This document shows, piece after piece, positions 1 through 9,141 of a stretch of DNA of 64,000 nt. The translations under genes and the position numbers were made by a program. The notes beneath the pieces are model-generated. The model was given only the letters and a program-made list of their open reading frames with translations, did not search any database and had not been told where the DNA came from. Numbering within the stretch: position 1 is the first letter of the stretch; every line of letters begins with the position of its first letter. Source of the DNA: Agaribacillus aureus (GTDB lineage Bacteria; Bacteroidota; Bacteroidia; Cytophagales; Cyclobacteriaceae); NCBI GenBank assembly GCA_030442055.1, contig JAUJEB010000002.1, positions 62,001 to 126,000 of the forward strand, in the 5' to 3' direction.

Positions 1-140
1 ACAATAATTTGGTTTTAACTGCTTCATTGTCAGTATCAAACCCCTTAAGGTTAAAATTTCGAAATTGCATGGTACTATAAGGAAATATTTTGTAATATGC
101 GGTTTTTAGTTCCCAGCAGTTAACGTAAAAGACCAATCCT

Positions 141-1694
141 ATGTCCTGCCAATTTTTTGCTAAAAAAGTGACTACCGTTATTATTCTATTTTCACTTTTA
201 TTTTTAATTTCCCAGGCGACCGATGCTTCTAACATACGTATTTACAATAAATATTTTAGAATATTGCCCGATCGCAAGACCGATGGCTACCTGGCCATCA
301 ATAAGGAAAATTACCCTGATTTAAAACACCAGCTAACATTTTCCATTTCATGGGATCATAGCTGGCGAACCAAAAGGAATTATGATGCCGCGTGGGTATT
401 TATAAAATTATCTCCGGATGCGGATGCTGAGTTTTCTACCGATACTACAGGTTGTTTTCATGCTACGATCACTTCGGCCAGTATCATTGACACCCCCAGT
501 GGTGGTCCGAAGGGAAAGATCAGCCTAAGCGAGGATGGGCTGGGATTTTTTATCTATCCGGACGAATTGAGTAGGGGAAAGGTGACCTGGACGGTATCTG
601 TCACGCTATCTTCACAGGATATTTATCGTTTTGGCAGCCCATTCGGTTTTGATAGTGAAGTGAATGCCTTGGAAATGGTGTATATTCCCAAAGCGCCATT
701 TTACCTGGGCGCCGCTGATGAAGAAATGCTAGGATTAGGAGCTTACTATAAGTCGGGAACAAACGGCGCTTTTAAGGGGCCATTTAAAATTGAATCCGAA
801 TCATCCATTCCCGTCGGATCGGAGAAAGACCAGCTTTGGTACCACAATTTTGGTGGCCCAATTTCTCAGGGCGATCATGAGGGACCTATACCCGGGACAT
901 TTCCAAAAGGATACGAGGCCTTCTATATCATGAAATATGAATTGACCCAGGGGCAGTACGCCGATTTTCTTAATGCTCTGAAAGACTACGGTACTGATTT
1001 GAGGTCAATTATTGGTGGGCGCAGTTACCGGAAAAATCGTGGTACTATAAAGGTTCAAGATCATAGGTACATAGCAGAAGACCCGAACCGGCCTGCCAAT
1101 TATCTTAACTGGGGAGATGTCATGTCCTATTTAGATTGGGCCGCCCTGCGTCCAATGACGGAGCTTGAGATGGAAAAGTCATCTCGTGGTCCCGGCTTTC
1201 CCGTACCAAAAGCCTATGCCTGGGGAAATGACCACATCGGAAAATTACAGAGAGGCTATTTTGACGATGGCAGCTTCGGCATGCTGAACGGGATGCACGA
1301 AGGTCAGCTGGTAGACGAAAACAGGGCGGTCTTTGGAGCCTCTTACTATTGGGTCATGGATCTGTGTGGAGGACTTGCTGAGCCTGTGATCGCTGCTTCC
1401 ACAAAACTGGGCAGAAAATTTAAAGGCAGCCACGGTGACGGGATGGTGGAGATCACCTATGCCGAAAAAGGAAATGAAGATTGGCCTGCATTAGATAAGC
1501 TGGCCCCCAACCAAAAAGCAGATGGCGGTGGCTTTAAAGGAGGCGGTGTGTTTTCTAACAACGAGGTAGGCAACGACACTCATCCCTTTGATCCCGTAAG
1601 CTCCCGCTATGGGGTCGACCGGTCTTTTGTCATGGTGTATCGCAGTTCTTTTATGGGCTGCCGCGGCGTAAGAACTGCTACCCCAACCCCTTAA
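141..1694 (+). CDS. Secreted SUMF1/FGE-sulfatase-fold protein
   Basis: The 517-residue product starts with a signal peptide (hydrophobic residues about 10-27, likely cut near the ATDA/S site). The N-terminal half (to about residue 175) is a beta-rich region I do not recognise. The C-terminal half shows the formylglycine-generating-enzyme/SUMF1 pattern: a MVYIP segment near residue 180, MKYELTQGQYADFLN near 265, RPANYLNW and a YAWGN segment in the middle, and a GCRGVRTA end that corresponds to the usual GFRCVR. The fold is shared by true sulfatase activators, EgtB-type enzymes and many secreted Bacteroidota proteins of unknown role. The usual active-site Cys pair of FGE is not evident, so I infer a structural or binding role rather than sulfatase activation. 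No sulfatase gene lies nearby. The ATG at 141 directly precedes the signal peptide. Confidence 0.8.
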   Translation: MSCQFFAKKVTTVIILFSLLFLISQATDASNIRIYNKYFRILPDRKTDGYLAINKENYPDLKHQLTFSISWDHSWRTKRNYDAAWVFIKLSPDADAEFSTDTTGCFHATITSASIIDTPSGGPKGKISLSEDGLGFFIYPDELSRGKVTWTVSVTLSSQDIYRFGSPFGFDSEVNALEMVYIPKAPFYLGAADEEMLGLGAYYKSGTNGAFKGPFKIESESSIPVGSEKDQLWYHNFGGPISQGDHEGPIPGTFPKGYEAFYIMKYELTQGQYADFLNALKDYGTDLRSIIGGRSYRKNRGTIKVQDHRYIAEDPNRPANYLNWGDVMSYLDWAALRPMTELEMEKSSRGPGFPVPKAYAWGNDHIGKLQRGYFDDGSFGMLNGMHEGQLVDENRAVFGASYYWVMDLCGGLAEPVIAASTKLGRKFKGSHGDGMVEITYAEKGNEDWPALDKLAPNQKADGGGFKGGGVFSNNEVGNDTHPFDPVSSRYGVDRSFVMVYRSSFMGCRGVRTATPTP

Positions 1695-1932
1695 GCTGAT
1701 ACGAGGGCATAGTAACATCCATAGAGGTAATATTTGATTATTATTTATAATGATCTGAAATACAGTGTTTTAACATATTACTTTCAGATCTTTTATTTAA
1801 ATATTTTAACAGCTTTAAACTGCTGGATCAATATTCTTATTTCAAAAAAGAACTGACTAATCAATACCTTTCAGCTAACTATCTAGGTAATATTAATATA
1901 TTGGTGCCTTGAAAGTCGGATAAGGTATTGAC

Positions 1933-3672
1933 ATGAGTAAAAAAAAGAACGTTACGTTTTCCTGGGCTGTAAAAAACATCATATGGCCTCGAAGAAAAAC
2001 CCTGTTTATTGGATTCATTCTTATCGTTTTGAGCAGGCTGGCCAGCCTGGTATTGCCCGGCGCCAGTAAATATTTAATTGATGACGTGATTGCCAAAAAA
2101 GACATACCTATGCTAAAAACACTCTTGTTAGTGGTTATTGGCGCTATTTTGGTTCAGGCTGTCACCTCATTTCTGCTTACGCGAATCCTAAGCGTAGAAG
2201 CCCAGCATCTTATTGCACAGCTTCGCACCAAAGTTCAGAAAAAAGTACTTTCCCTGTCCGTAGGTTACTTTGACGACAATAAATCCGGTGCATTGGTCTC
2301 CAGGATTATGACCGATGTGGAAGGCGTCAGAAACCTGGTGGGTACTGGCTTGGTACAGTTAGTGGGAGGGACGCTTACTGCGGTTATCTCTCTCTTCCTG
2401 CTTATTAGAATCAGTGCCACCATGACACTTTTCGTTTTGGTGCCCGTGGCTATCTTTGCTGTGATTGCCCTCAAGGCTTTTGGTAAAATCAGGCCTATTT
2501 TCAGGGAAAGGGGAAAACTCAATGCGGAAGTGACAGGCCGTTTGACAGAGACGCTCAACGGGGTGAGAGTCATCAAAGGCTTTAATGCCGAGCAACAGGA
2601 AAATAACGTTTTTGAGGATGGTGCAAAAAGACTGTTTGAAAATGTTAAGTCCAGCCTCACCGCCACGGCCCTGGTGACCAGTTCGTCGACATTTCTGCTT
2701 GGACTTGCCAGTACTGGCATCATGGGGATCGGAGGATATCTGATCATACAGGGGGATATGACTTTTGGAGATTTTCTAGCCTTCACCCTGTATCTTGGAT
2801 TTCTGATCGCGCCGATAGTTCAGATGAGTAATATCGGGAGTCAGCTGACCGAGGCTTTTGCAGGCCTCGACCGCACGGAAGAGATCATGAGGATGGAACC
2901 TGAAGACACGGCCGATAAACGCCCCGTTAAATTGACAGCCATCCGTGGTGATATTGTTTTTGACAATGTTTCATTTAGCTATGAGGAAGACAAGGAAGTA
3001 CTTAAAAACATTAGCTTTGAGGCCCCTGCCGGAAGTGTTACCGCGCTCGTGGGGAGTTCGGGATCAGGCAAATCAACGATTGCCGGATTGGCGGCGACGT
3101 TTTTGAATTCAAACCAGGGAACAATCACCATCGATGGCAAAGACATTTCCAAAGTGAGCTTATCGAGTTACAGACAGCATCTTGGGGTAGTGCTGCAGGA
3201 TGATTTTTTGTTTGAGGGCACAATCAGGGAAAATATTCTTTTTCCGAGACCTGAGGCCAGTGAGACGGCACTTTTTGAAGCAGTGAAAGGGGCCTATGTC
3301 AATGAATTTACCGACCGCTTTGAAGATGGCCTGGATACGGTAATAGGTGAAAGAGGGGTGAAACTTTCCGGAGGTCAGCGACAGCGCATTTCCATTGCAA
3401 GAGCTTTACTGGCCGACCCCCGCATCATTATCCTGGACGAAGCAACGTCCAATCTGGATACTGTAAGTGAGGTTTATATTCAGAAAAGCCTCAACGTTTT
3501 GATGAAGGACCGGACCACCTTTGTTATCGCCCACCGCCTGAGCACTATCAGACAGGCCGACCAGATCCTGGTTATCGAGAAGGGAGAAATTGCCGAACGC
3601 GGTACCCATGATGCGTTGATAGCAAAAGAAGGGCGTTATTATGAGTTATTCACTTATCAGAGCAGGATATAA
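1933..3672 (+). CDS. ABC exporter, fused membrane and ATPase domains (MsbA-like)
   Basis: The 579-residue half-transporter has an N-terminal ABC type 1 membrane domain (about residues 20-320, several long hydrophobic helices) followed by an ATPase domain. Walker A GSSGSGKST is near residue 375, the LSGGQRQ signature near 478 and the Walker B/D-loop IILDEATSNLD near 500, followed by an H-loop in VIAHRLST. Length and order are those of homodimeric lipid/drug exporters such as MsbA or Sav1866. The substrate cannot be told from sequence. It stands alone, with 238 bp upstream and no partner exporter gene, which fits a homodimer in the inner membrane. Confidence 0.93.
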   Translation: MSKKKNVTFSWAVKNIIWPRRKTLFIGFILIVLSRLASLVLPGASKYLIDDVIAKKDIPMLKTLLLVVIGAILVQAVTSFLLTRILSVEAQHLIAQLRTKVQKKVLSLSVGYFDDNKSGALVSRIMTDVEGVRNLVGTGLVQLVGGTLTAVISLFLLIRISATMTLFVLVPVAIFAVIALKAFGKIRPIFRERGKLNAEVTGRLTETLNGVRVIKGFNAEQQENNVFEDGAKRLFENVKSSLTATALVTSSSTFLLGLASTGIMGIGGYLIIQGDMTFGDFLAFTLYLGFLIAPIVQMSNIGSQLTEAFAGLDRTEEIMRMEPEDTADKRPVKLTAIRGDIVFDNVSFSYEEDKEVLKNISFEAPAGSVTALVGSSGSGKSTIAGLAATFLNSNQGTITIDGKDISKVSLSSYRQHLGVVLQDDFLFEGTIRENILFPRPEASETALFEAVKGAYVNEFTDRFEDGLDTVIGERGVKLSGGQRQRISIARALLADPRIIILDEATSNLDTVSEVYIQKSLNVLMKDRTTFVIAHRLSTIRQADQILVIEKGEIAERGTHDALIAKEGRYYELFTYQSRI

Positions 3673-3709
3673 GTGCTTCCTGAGCTATCAATGACTGCCA
3701 TCGGCCAGT

Positions 3710-3820
3710 TCACCCATGTGGCTGCCGTAGCTCATAATATATAAAGGAAACCAACGGTATTAAAAGCACCAGGATCAGCGAGGCATAAGTTTCCCTGTCC
3801 ACATTTTTCCATGCCTTCAT
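3710..3820 (-). pseudogene. Possible remnant of a small membrane protein
   Basis: In the 355-bp gap between the exporter and the fucosidase, the minus strand reads as a 36-residue peptide beginning MKAWKNVDRETYASL with one hydrophobic helix and ending YYELRQPHG. Just past its stop a neighbouring frame continues with SHMGELADGSH before its own stop, which looks like a coding end put out of frame. It looks protein-like in composition, but I know no family for it. It could be a real short membrane protein, a decayed gene tail or chance. The rest of the gap shows nothing recognisable. Confidence 0.25.
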
Positions 3821-4027
3821 CGCTACGCCTATGAAACCAGGTAATTAGCCGTCGAAGGTCTCTCTTGAAACTTCTTTACTTTTATCGGAAAAGTGCAAAA
3901 AATGATCGTATTACAACAAGCGTAGTAGGTGTGAAATTTTGATTTTTGTGCTGAGGAAAAATAAATTGAAATTAAAGCTTTACAAAGACTTGTTTACGAA
4001 ATATAAGTGGTAAAAAATAGCATAATT

Positions 4028-5542
4028 ATGAGAAAAACAGTATTCTTGGCATTAGTTGGTTTGGTGCTTTCTCATGCCGTGGTCGCCCAGGAAAGGTATG
4101 AAGCAAACTGGGAGTCACTAAAAAAATATGAGGTGCCGGAATGGTTCCGGGATATCAAATTCGGGATATTCATTCACTGGGGGCCATACGCCGTTCCGGC
4201 ATTTGAAAATGAATGGTACGGGCATAATATGTACCGCGAATTTAAAACTGATAAAAAGGGAAACGTAGTGCGAAATTCTTCGAAAGTCTACAAACATCAC
4301 AAGAAAAAATACGGTGATCCAGGCAAATTCGGATATAAGGACTTTATTCCGGATTTTAATGGAAAAAATTTCAATGCGGCAGCCTGGATGGACTTGTTTG
4401 AAGAGGCGGGAGCAAAATACGTGGTTCCGGTTGGCGAGCATTGCGATGGGTTTGCTATGTACAATTCAAAGCACACAAGATGGAATGCGGTCAACATGGG
4501 GCCCAAACGGGATATTGTCGGTGAATTATTTGCTGAAGCAAGAAAACGAGGCATTAAGACCGGTGTATCATCGCACTTCGCCTACGGCTGGAACTGGTGG
4601 CATTATAAGAAAGGGTATGATACCACAGATCCAAAATATAGCGACTTTTACGGCACGCCACATGATGCCAATGATCCGAGCACACCGGAATATATGGATA
4701 CCTGGTATTACAGAGCCATGGATATGGTTGATACCTACGACCCCGATTTGCTTTGGTTTGATTTCGGTATTTGTAAGCCGGAGTGGCAAAATCATCTGAA
4801 AAAGCTGACGGCTGCTTATTATAATAAGGCTATTGATAATGGCAAAGAGGTGGTGTTAAATTATAAAAACATTTCCTACAGGCCGATTCCAGATGGAGCG
4901 GCAGTATTAGATGTTGAAAGTGGAAAACTGGATAGGATCAGGGAGCTGCCCTGGCAAACGGATATGTCCATGGGGCAATCGCGCTGGGGTTGGACCGTCC
5001 CGTGGGCGACTACACCTCCCAACGAGCTGATTATCGATTTGGTCGATGTTGTAAGTAAGAACGGTTGCTTACTGCTCAATGTAGCTCCAGATGCCGGGGG
5101 AAATATCTCCGATGATCAGGTAGCCTGTTTGAAAGAGATCGGCGCATGGTTAAAGGTAAATGGTGAGGGCATCTATAAAACCCGTCCCTTCACCGTTTTT
5201 GGACAGGGACCTACTAATGCTTCCATGGTGCTGCACGGCAATCTCAAAGGTCAAAATGACTTCAAGACTGGCGATATTCGCTATACACAAAAAGGACAAA
5301 ACATTTATGCGTTTCTGCTCAAATGGCCCGAGAACCAAACCATCAGACTAAAGGCCTTTGATCCTGAAATGCATATCGTTCAGGAAAAGGTCACTGCCGT
5401 AGAAATAATGGGCCATAAAAAGCCATTGAAGTATCGAATATCAGAGGAAGGTCTCATTATTGAACTGCCAAAACAAAATCCTGTAAAACATGTGGCCGGT
5501 ATCAAAATAGTATTGGAACAGGCGCCATCCGATATTTTTTGA
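4028..5542 (+). CDS. Alpha-L-fucosidase, GH29 family, secreted
   Basis: The 504-residue product starts with a signal peptide (hydrophobic core ending in HAVVAQ). The ATG at 4028 is preferred over an upstream in-frame GTG at 4007, which would only add residues before the signal sequence. GH29 landmarks are clear: FGIFIHWGPYAVPAF with an EWYGHNMYR segment near the N-terminus, GEHCDGFAMY around residue 140, and DPDLLWFDFG, whose Asp (about residue 245) sits where the GH29 nucleophile lies. A C-terminal beta-domain follows (NVAPDAGG then TRPF). It would release terminal L-fucose from glycans in the periplasm or outside the cell. It precedes two sugar-type dehydrogenases on the same strand, consistent with a small glycan-use module, although no fucose kinase or isomerase gene is present. 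Confidence 0.92.
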   Translation: MRKTVFLALVGLVLSHAVVAQERYEANWESLKKYEVPEWFRDIKFGIFIHWGPYAVPAFENEWYGHNMYREFKTDKKGNVVRNSSKVYKHHKKKYGDPGKFGYKDFIPDFNGKNFNAAAWMDLFEEAGAKYVVPVGEHCDGFAMYNSKHTRWNAVNMGPKRDIVGELFAEARKRGIKTGVSSHFAYGWNWWHYKKGYDTTDPKYSDFYGTPHDANDPSTPEYMDTWYYRAMDMVDTYDPDLLWFDFGICKPEWQNHLKKLTAAYYNKAIDNGKEVVLNYKNISYRPIPDGAAVLDVESGKLDRIRELPWQTDMSMGQSRWGWTVPWATTPPNELIIDLVDVVSKNGCLLLNVAPDAGGNISDDQVACLKEIGAWLKVNGEGIYKTRPFTVFGQGPTNASMVLHGNLKGQNDFKTGDIRYTQKGQNIYAFLLKWPENQTIRLKAFDPEMHIVQEKVTAVEIMGHKKPLKYRISEEGLIIELPKQNPVKHVAGIKIVLEQAPSDIF

Positions 5543-5617
5543 TCAATGGTACCGGCGGCAGATGTAAAGCATAGACATAGATAAATGAATTATTTACCTG
5601 TAGATTAAAATACTAAT

Positions 5618-6634
5618 ATGAAGGCAACATTATACGAAGGCAATAAAACGTTCTCGGTGATAGAAAAAGAAATAGCTCCTCCATTAGCAGGCGAGGTGCG
5701 CATAAAAGTAGCTTTTTGCGGCGTTTGTGGTACCGACGTTCACATCTATCACGGGGCAATGGATAAGCGCATACAAATACCCCAGAGCATAGGACATGAA
5801 ATGTCAGGTGAAATTGATGCATTGGGAGAAGGGGTACATGGTTTTTCAATTGGAGAAAAAGTGGTGGTACGCCCGCTGGACAATCGCGCTGAGAAACCCT
5901 CTGATAAAGGTTATAGCCATATTTGTAAAGATTTAAAGTTTATCGGAATTGATAGCCCCGGAGCCATGCAGGAATATTGGAACGTTCCGGCTTTCACCCT
6001 GCACAAATTACCTGATCATATAGATATGCAGCTGGCGGCACTGATAGAGCCGTTGGCCGTAGCCTGCCATGACATACGTATGGCAAAGCTGGAATCCGGT
6101 GAGAAGGTGGTCGTGCTGGGAGGTGGTCCGATCGGCTTGCTGGTGGCCATGGTTGCCAGGGACAAAGGAGGCGATGTAATTATCTCAGAGGTAAACGAAA
6201 CACGCATCGCCCTCGCTGAAAGTTTAGGATTTACAGTGGTAAACCCGACCAAAACGGACCTTGTCCGGTTTGTGGAGACCAGGAACGGCGCCTCCATAGC
6301 CGACGTAGTTTTTGAAGTATCAGGCGCACAGCCGGCATTGGATGTGATGACGCAACTGTCCGGTATCCGGGGAAGGATAGTCATGGTGGCTATCCATGCA
6401 CAGCCCAGACAGGTAGACCTTTTCCAGTTTTTCTGGAAAGAGCTCCAGCTGATAGGGGCCAGGGTTTATGAAAAGGAGGACTATGAGGAATCTATTCAGC
6501 TAATAACGCAAAGCAAATTGCCATTTGAAAAATTGATTACCCGGATAGAACCGCTGGAAAACATTCAAAAGGTTTTTGAAACCATTGCAGGTAATCCTTC
6601 CGGCATGAAATATCTATTGAATTGTCAATCATAA
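5618..6634 (+). CDS. Zinc-type medium-chain dehydrogenase (sugar/polyol type)
   Basis: The 338-residue protein has the MDR fold: an N-terminal GroES-like domain with CGVCGTD (Cys37 as catalytic-zinc ligand), GHEMSGEI (His60, Glu61), then a Rossmann domain with VVVLGGGPIGLL near residue 165. Closest in style to sorbitol/L-idonate/threonine dehydrogenases. The lobe that normally carries four structural-zinc cysteines (about residues 90-110) has only one Cys, so the structural zinc is probably absent. It lies 75 bp after the fucosidase and 106 bp before a KduD-like SDR. Pairs of an MDR and an SDR oxidising adjacent sugar-acid positions are known, for example IdnD/IdnO, so a sugar-acid oxidation/reduction pair is a reasonable inference. 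The exact substrate is unknown. Confidence 0.85.
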   Translation: MKATLYEGNKTFSVIEKEIAPPLAGEVRIKVAFCGVCGTDVHIYHGAMDKRIQIPQSIGHEMSGEIDALGEGVHGFSIGEKVVVRPLDNRAEKPSDKGYSHICKDLKFIGIDSPGAMQEYWNVPAFTLHKLPDHIDMQLAALIEPLAVACHDIRMAKLESGEKVVVLGGGPIGLLVAMVARDKGGDVIISEVNETRIALAESLGFTVVNPTKTDLVRFVETRNGASIADVVFEVSGAQPALDVMTQLSGIRGRIVMVAIHAQPRQVDLFQFFWKELQLIGARVYEKEDYEESIQLITQSKLPFEKLITRIEPLENIQKVFETIAGNPSGMKYLLNCQS

Positions 6635-6740
6635 ATAATTGATTATTAATTTTTTATCAAGTATTTGTAACCTTTTACTTTAAGAAAATAAACTGCTTTG
6701 ACCAGTGGATGGTCAAATTTGGACAAATAAAATAACAGAA

Positions 6741-7511
6741 ATGAGTGTTCTGAATAAATTTAAACTTGACGGGAAAATAGCTTTGGTGACCGGTTGTAAG
6801 CGAGGGATTGGCAAAGCCATGGCCGTGGCATTGGCGGAGGCGGGTGCAGATATCATCGGCGTAAGTGCCAGCCTTGAAAAGGAAAACAGCGAAGTAGAAA
6901 AGGCGGTAAAAGCTGCCGGACAAAGCTTTAAGGCCTATACCTGCGATTTTAGTGATCGCAGCGCTTTGTATCAGTTTATCGATGAAGTTAAAGCTGACTT
7001 TCCGGTCATCGACATTTTAGTCAATAATGCCGGGACCATTCTGCGCAAACCGGCGGCTGAACATCCCGATGAAATGTGGGACAAGGTGATAGAAGTTAAC
7101 CAAAACGCGCAATTTATTCTCACCAGAGAGATAGGCAAAGAAATGGTAGCCCGGGGAGCCGGAAAAATTGTTTTCACGGCGTCACTGCTGACCTTTCAGG
7201 GCGGCATTACGGTCCCAGGCTACGCAGCCAGTAAAGGTGCAATTGGCCAGCTTACCATGGCCTTCGCCAATGAATGGGCCGGAAAAGGGGTAAACGTAAA
7301 TGCGGTGGCTCCGGGCTATATTAGCACCGACAATACAGAGGCATTGCGCAATGATGCCGCAAGGGCTGAGTCTATTCTTTCAAGAATCCCGGCAGGCCGA
7401 TGGGGGCAACCTGACGATTTTGCCGGACCAACGGTTTTCCTTTGCTCCGAAGCAGCAGCCTACATGCATGGGGCCATCATGGTAGTAGATGGTGGCTGGA
7501 TGGGGAGATAG
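6741..7511 (+). CDS. KduD-like SDR dehydrogenase (2-dehydro-3-deoxy-gluconate/gluconate type)
   Basis: The product is a 256-residue classical short-chain dehydrogenase. It shows TGCKRGIG (cofactor loop), NNAG, the catalytic Tyr161-x-x-x-Lys165 in YAASK, and the KduD-like run FQGGITVPGYAASKG, FANEWAGKGVNVNAVAPGY, RIPAGRWGQP and a C-terminal VDGGW. These match E. coli 2-dehydro-3-deoxy-D-gluconate 5-dehydrogenase (KduD) better than generic SDRs. The ATG at 6741 gives the usual KduD-type start (LxGKIALVTG close to the N-terminus), so I reject the longer start at 6705. No kduI isomerase is seen, so the true substrate may be another keto-deoxy sugar acid. It is the last gene before a clear terminator. 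Confidence 0.85.
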   Translation: MSVLNKFKLDGKIALVTGCKRGIGKAMAVALAEAGADIIGVSASLEKENSEVEKAVKAAGQSFKAYTCDFSDRSALYQFIDEVKADFPVIDILVNNAGTILRKPAAEHPDEMWDKVIEVNQNAQFILTREIGKEMVARGAGKIVFTASLLTFQGGITVPGYAASKGAIGQLTMAFANEWAGKGVNVNAVAPGYISTDNTEALRNDAARAESILSRIPAGRWGQPDDFAGPTVFLCSEAAAYMHGAIMVVDGGWMGR

Positions 7512-7551
7512 CCTTTGTCAAAATAACATCATAGCTAAGAGTGTCTAAAGA

Positions 7552-7582
7552 CCTATCCTGTAAGAAACAGGATAGGCTTTTC
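7552..7582 (+). terminator. Rho-independent terminator after the KduD-like gene
   Basis: A perfect 9-bp stem CCTATCCTG / CAGGATAGG with a 7-nt loop is followed by a T-rich stretch (cttttct). It lies 40 bp after the stop codon of the KduD-like gene. Confidence 0.85.
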
Positions 7583-8073
7583 TCAAAGTATTAAAAAATA
7601 AACAATACCCTACACTTCGTATAAGTGTAGAGGGTAGGTAAGTTGACCCTTAATGAGCTGCTAAAGGGCACATAATGACCCACCGAAAATAGTACAAAGC
7701 ATACGGTTGACACTGGTGGGCTTATAATCATAATTCCAAGCTATTACAATAGAACTGGTCCTGTCATTCATCCAGTGGGTACAAGCATAACACCAAAAAA
7801 TAGTATTTTTTTCATTTAAAAAATTAATTGATGAAGGTGCAAATATAAAAGCCGTATGAGCAAATATGCTAAAATGGAGAATGGACAAAGTAGTGGACAG
7901 TTACCTATTTATTATATAAAATATTGATAATCAATTATTTGTAATTACAACTTGGGTAAGTGACAGGTCTGTTACCAGGCGTTTAACCACACGGTTTTTG
8001 CCATCCTTTATTCCAAAATCCTTAACCTGAGAATCACTTGTTCACAATTAATTCTTATTTCTTACTAAAAACA
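7583..8073. other. Gene-free stretch with a second hairpin
   Basis: No coding region is supported here. A second inverted repeat lies at 7607-7635 (ACCCTACACTT paired with AAGTGTAGAGGGT, one bulged base), just after the terminator. An AT-only palindrome ATTGATAATCAAT is at about 7922. Nothing else is recognisable. Confidence 0.5.
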
Positions 8074-8108
8074 AGAACAAATTAAATTTCTTTTTATATA
8101 TTTGTTCT
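8074..8108 (+). promoter_or_regulatory. padR promoter with overlapping inverted repeat
   Basis: A perfect 9-bp inverted repeat, AGAACAAAT (8074-8082) and ATTTGTTCT (8100-8108), overlaps TATATTTG (8097-8104), which fits the Bacteroidota -7 consensus TAnnTTTG. The element ends 16 bp before the padR ATG. The overlap suggests that PadR or another regulator blocks this promoter. PadR autoregulation is common in the family, but here it is an inference. Confidence 0.55.
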
Positions 8109-8124
8109 GAAATTTAGAAAGAAA

Positions 8125-8469
8125 ATGAAAGAAACACGTTTAGGAGAGTTTGAAGAGGTTATTTTGCTTTTGGTCGGTATTCTGGGAGAAGAAGCCTATG
8201 CTTTCCGGATTGCCGAAGAGTTTAAGGTGCAGGCGGGCAGAAGCTCGTCGATCGGCTCAGTGCATTCCACACTTGAACGGCTCGGTGATAAGGGATTTCT
8301 CACTTCGGAAATGGGTAAGCCTGGTGCTACGCGCGGGGGGAGACGTAAACGGATCTATACCATTACCGCTGCCGGCAGACAAGCGCTCCAGACTTCGCGG
8401 GATTTCAGGATGTCACTTTGGAATCAATTGCCTGACTTAGCCATTGACAAGCTGAGCCTGGGGCTTTAG
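8125..8469 (+). CDS. PadR-family transcriptional regulator
   Basis: The 114-residue protein is a PadR winged helix: LGEFEEVILLLVGILGEEAYAFRI at the start, a recognition region SSIGSVHSTLERLGDKGFLTSE, and a GGRRKRIYTITAAGRQAL wing. It is the short form (no long C-terminal helix pair). In Cytophagales, such small PadR proteins commonly precede ABC permeases that carry an N-terminal prefix domain, and here one follows after the DUF1080 gene. I infer that it represses this three-gene unit. The inducer is unknown. Confidence 0.9.
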   Translation: MKETRLGEFEEVILLLVGILGEEAYAFRIAEEFKVQAGRSSSIGSVHSTLERLGDKGFLTSEMGKPGATRGGRRKRIYTITAAGRQALQTSRDFRMSLWNQLPDLAIDKLSLGL

Positions 8470-8498
8470 CATGAATTTCAAATCAAAAACTTAAAATA

Positions 8499-9134
8499 AT
8501 GCTTAAAAAAAGAAAACTACCCCTGGCCGCTTTACTGATCTTAAGTTGTGCGGGTGCCACAGCCCAATCCGTCCTGGTTGCGGAGCCGCAGCGTAAAGAC
8601 TGGACCGCTTATAACCGGAAAGCCACCTTTACCGAAAATGCCATTTACCTTAACCAGCAAGCTGACGACGGGCTGTTATGGTTAAATGATGCTAACTTCA
8701 AAAATGGCACCATAGAACTTGAACTTAGAGGAAGAGATTTGAGAGGCAAGAGTTTTGTGGGCATAGCCTTTCACGGTAAAGATGATGAGACTTTTGATTG
8801 TATCTATTTTCGCCCCTTTAATTTCAGAAGTCCGGAAAGAAAATCGCATTCGGTTCAATATATTTCTGCACCGGATAACGGTTGGAAAATACTTAGAGAA
8901 AAATTTCCTGGTAAATATGAAAATGAGATCGACCCGGCACCGGCGCCTGAGGAATGGCTTCACGCAAAAATTGTACTCGACTACCCCGTTGTAAAGGTTT
9001 ATGTGAACAATGCCGATAAACCCAGTCTGGAAGTGGAACAGATCAGCGACCGGCGTGAAGGCAAATTTGGACTGTGGGTTGGCAACGGGTCAGATGGATG
9101 GTTTAGGAATATCACCTTAAAAAACGCCAACTGA
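8499..9134 (+). CDS. Secreted DUF1080-like (concanavalin-fold) protein
   Basis: The 211-residue product has a signal peptide (MLKKRKLPLAALLILSCAGATAQ region) and one beta-sandwich domain of the DUF1080/3-keto-disaccharide hydrolase or LamG type. Typical marks are the NGTIELELRGRDLRGKSFVGIAF strand pair, an FDCIYFRPFNF segment, EEWLHAKIVLDYPVVKVYVNN, and the closing GKFGLWVGNGSDGWFRNITL. It lies 29 bp after padR and 7 bp before the permease, so it is probably co-transcribed. A periplasmic ligand-binding or glycan role is possible, but catalysis is not shown by any motif I can point to. Confidence 0.8.
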   Translation: MLKKRKLPLAALLILSCAGATAQSVLVAEPQRKDWTAYNRKATFTENAIYLNQQADDGLLWLNDANFKNGTIELELRGRDLRGKSFVGIAFHGKDDETFDCIYFRPFNFRSPERKSHSVQYISAPDNGWKILREKFPGKYENEIDPAPAPEEWLHAKIVLDYPVVKVYVNNADKPSLEVEQISDRREGKFGLWVGNGSDGWFRNITLKNAN

Positions 9135-9141
9135 ATATTCC

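Noticed and set aside
7661-7888. Open frame of 75 codons on the minus strand
   Set aside because: AT-rich gap with low-complexity translation and no recognisable motif.
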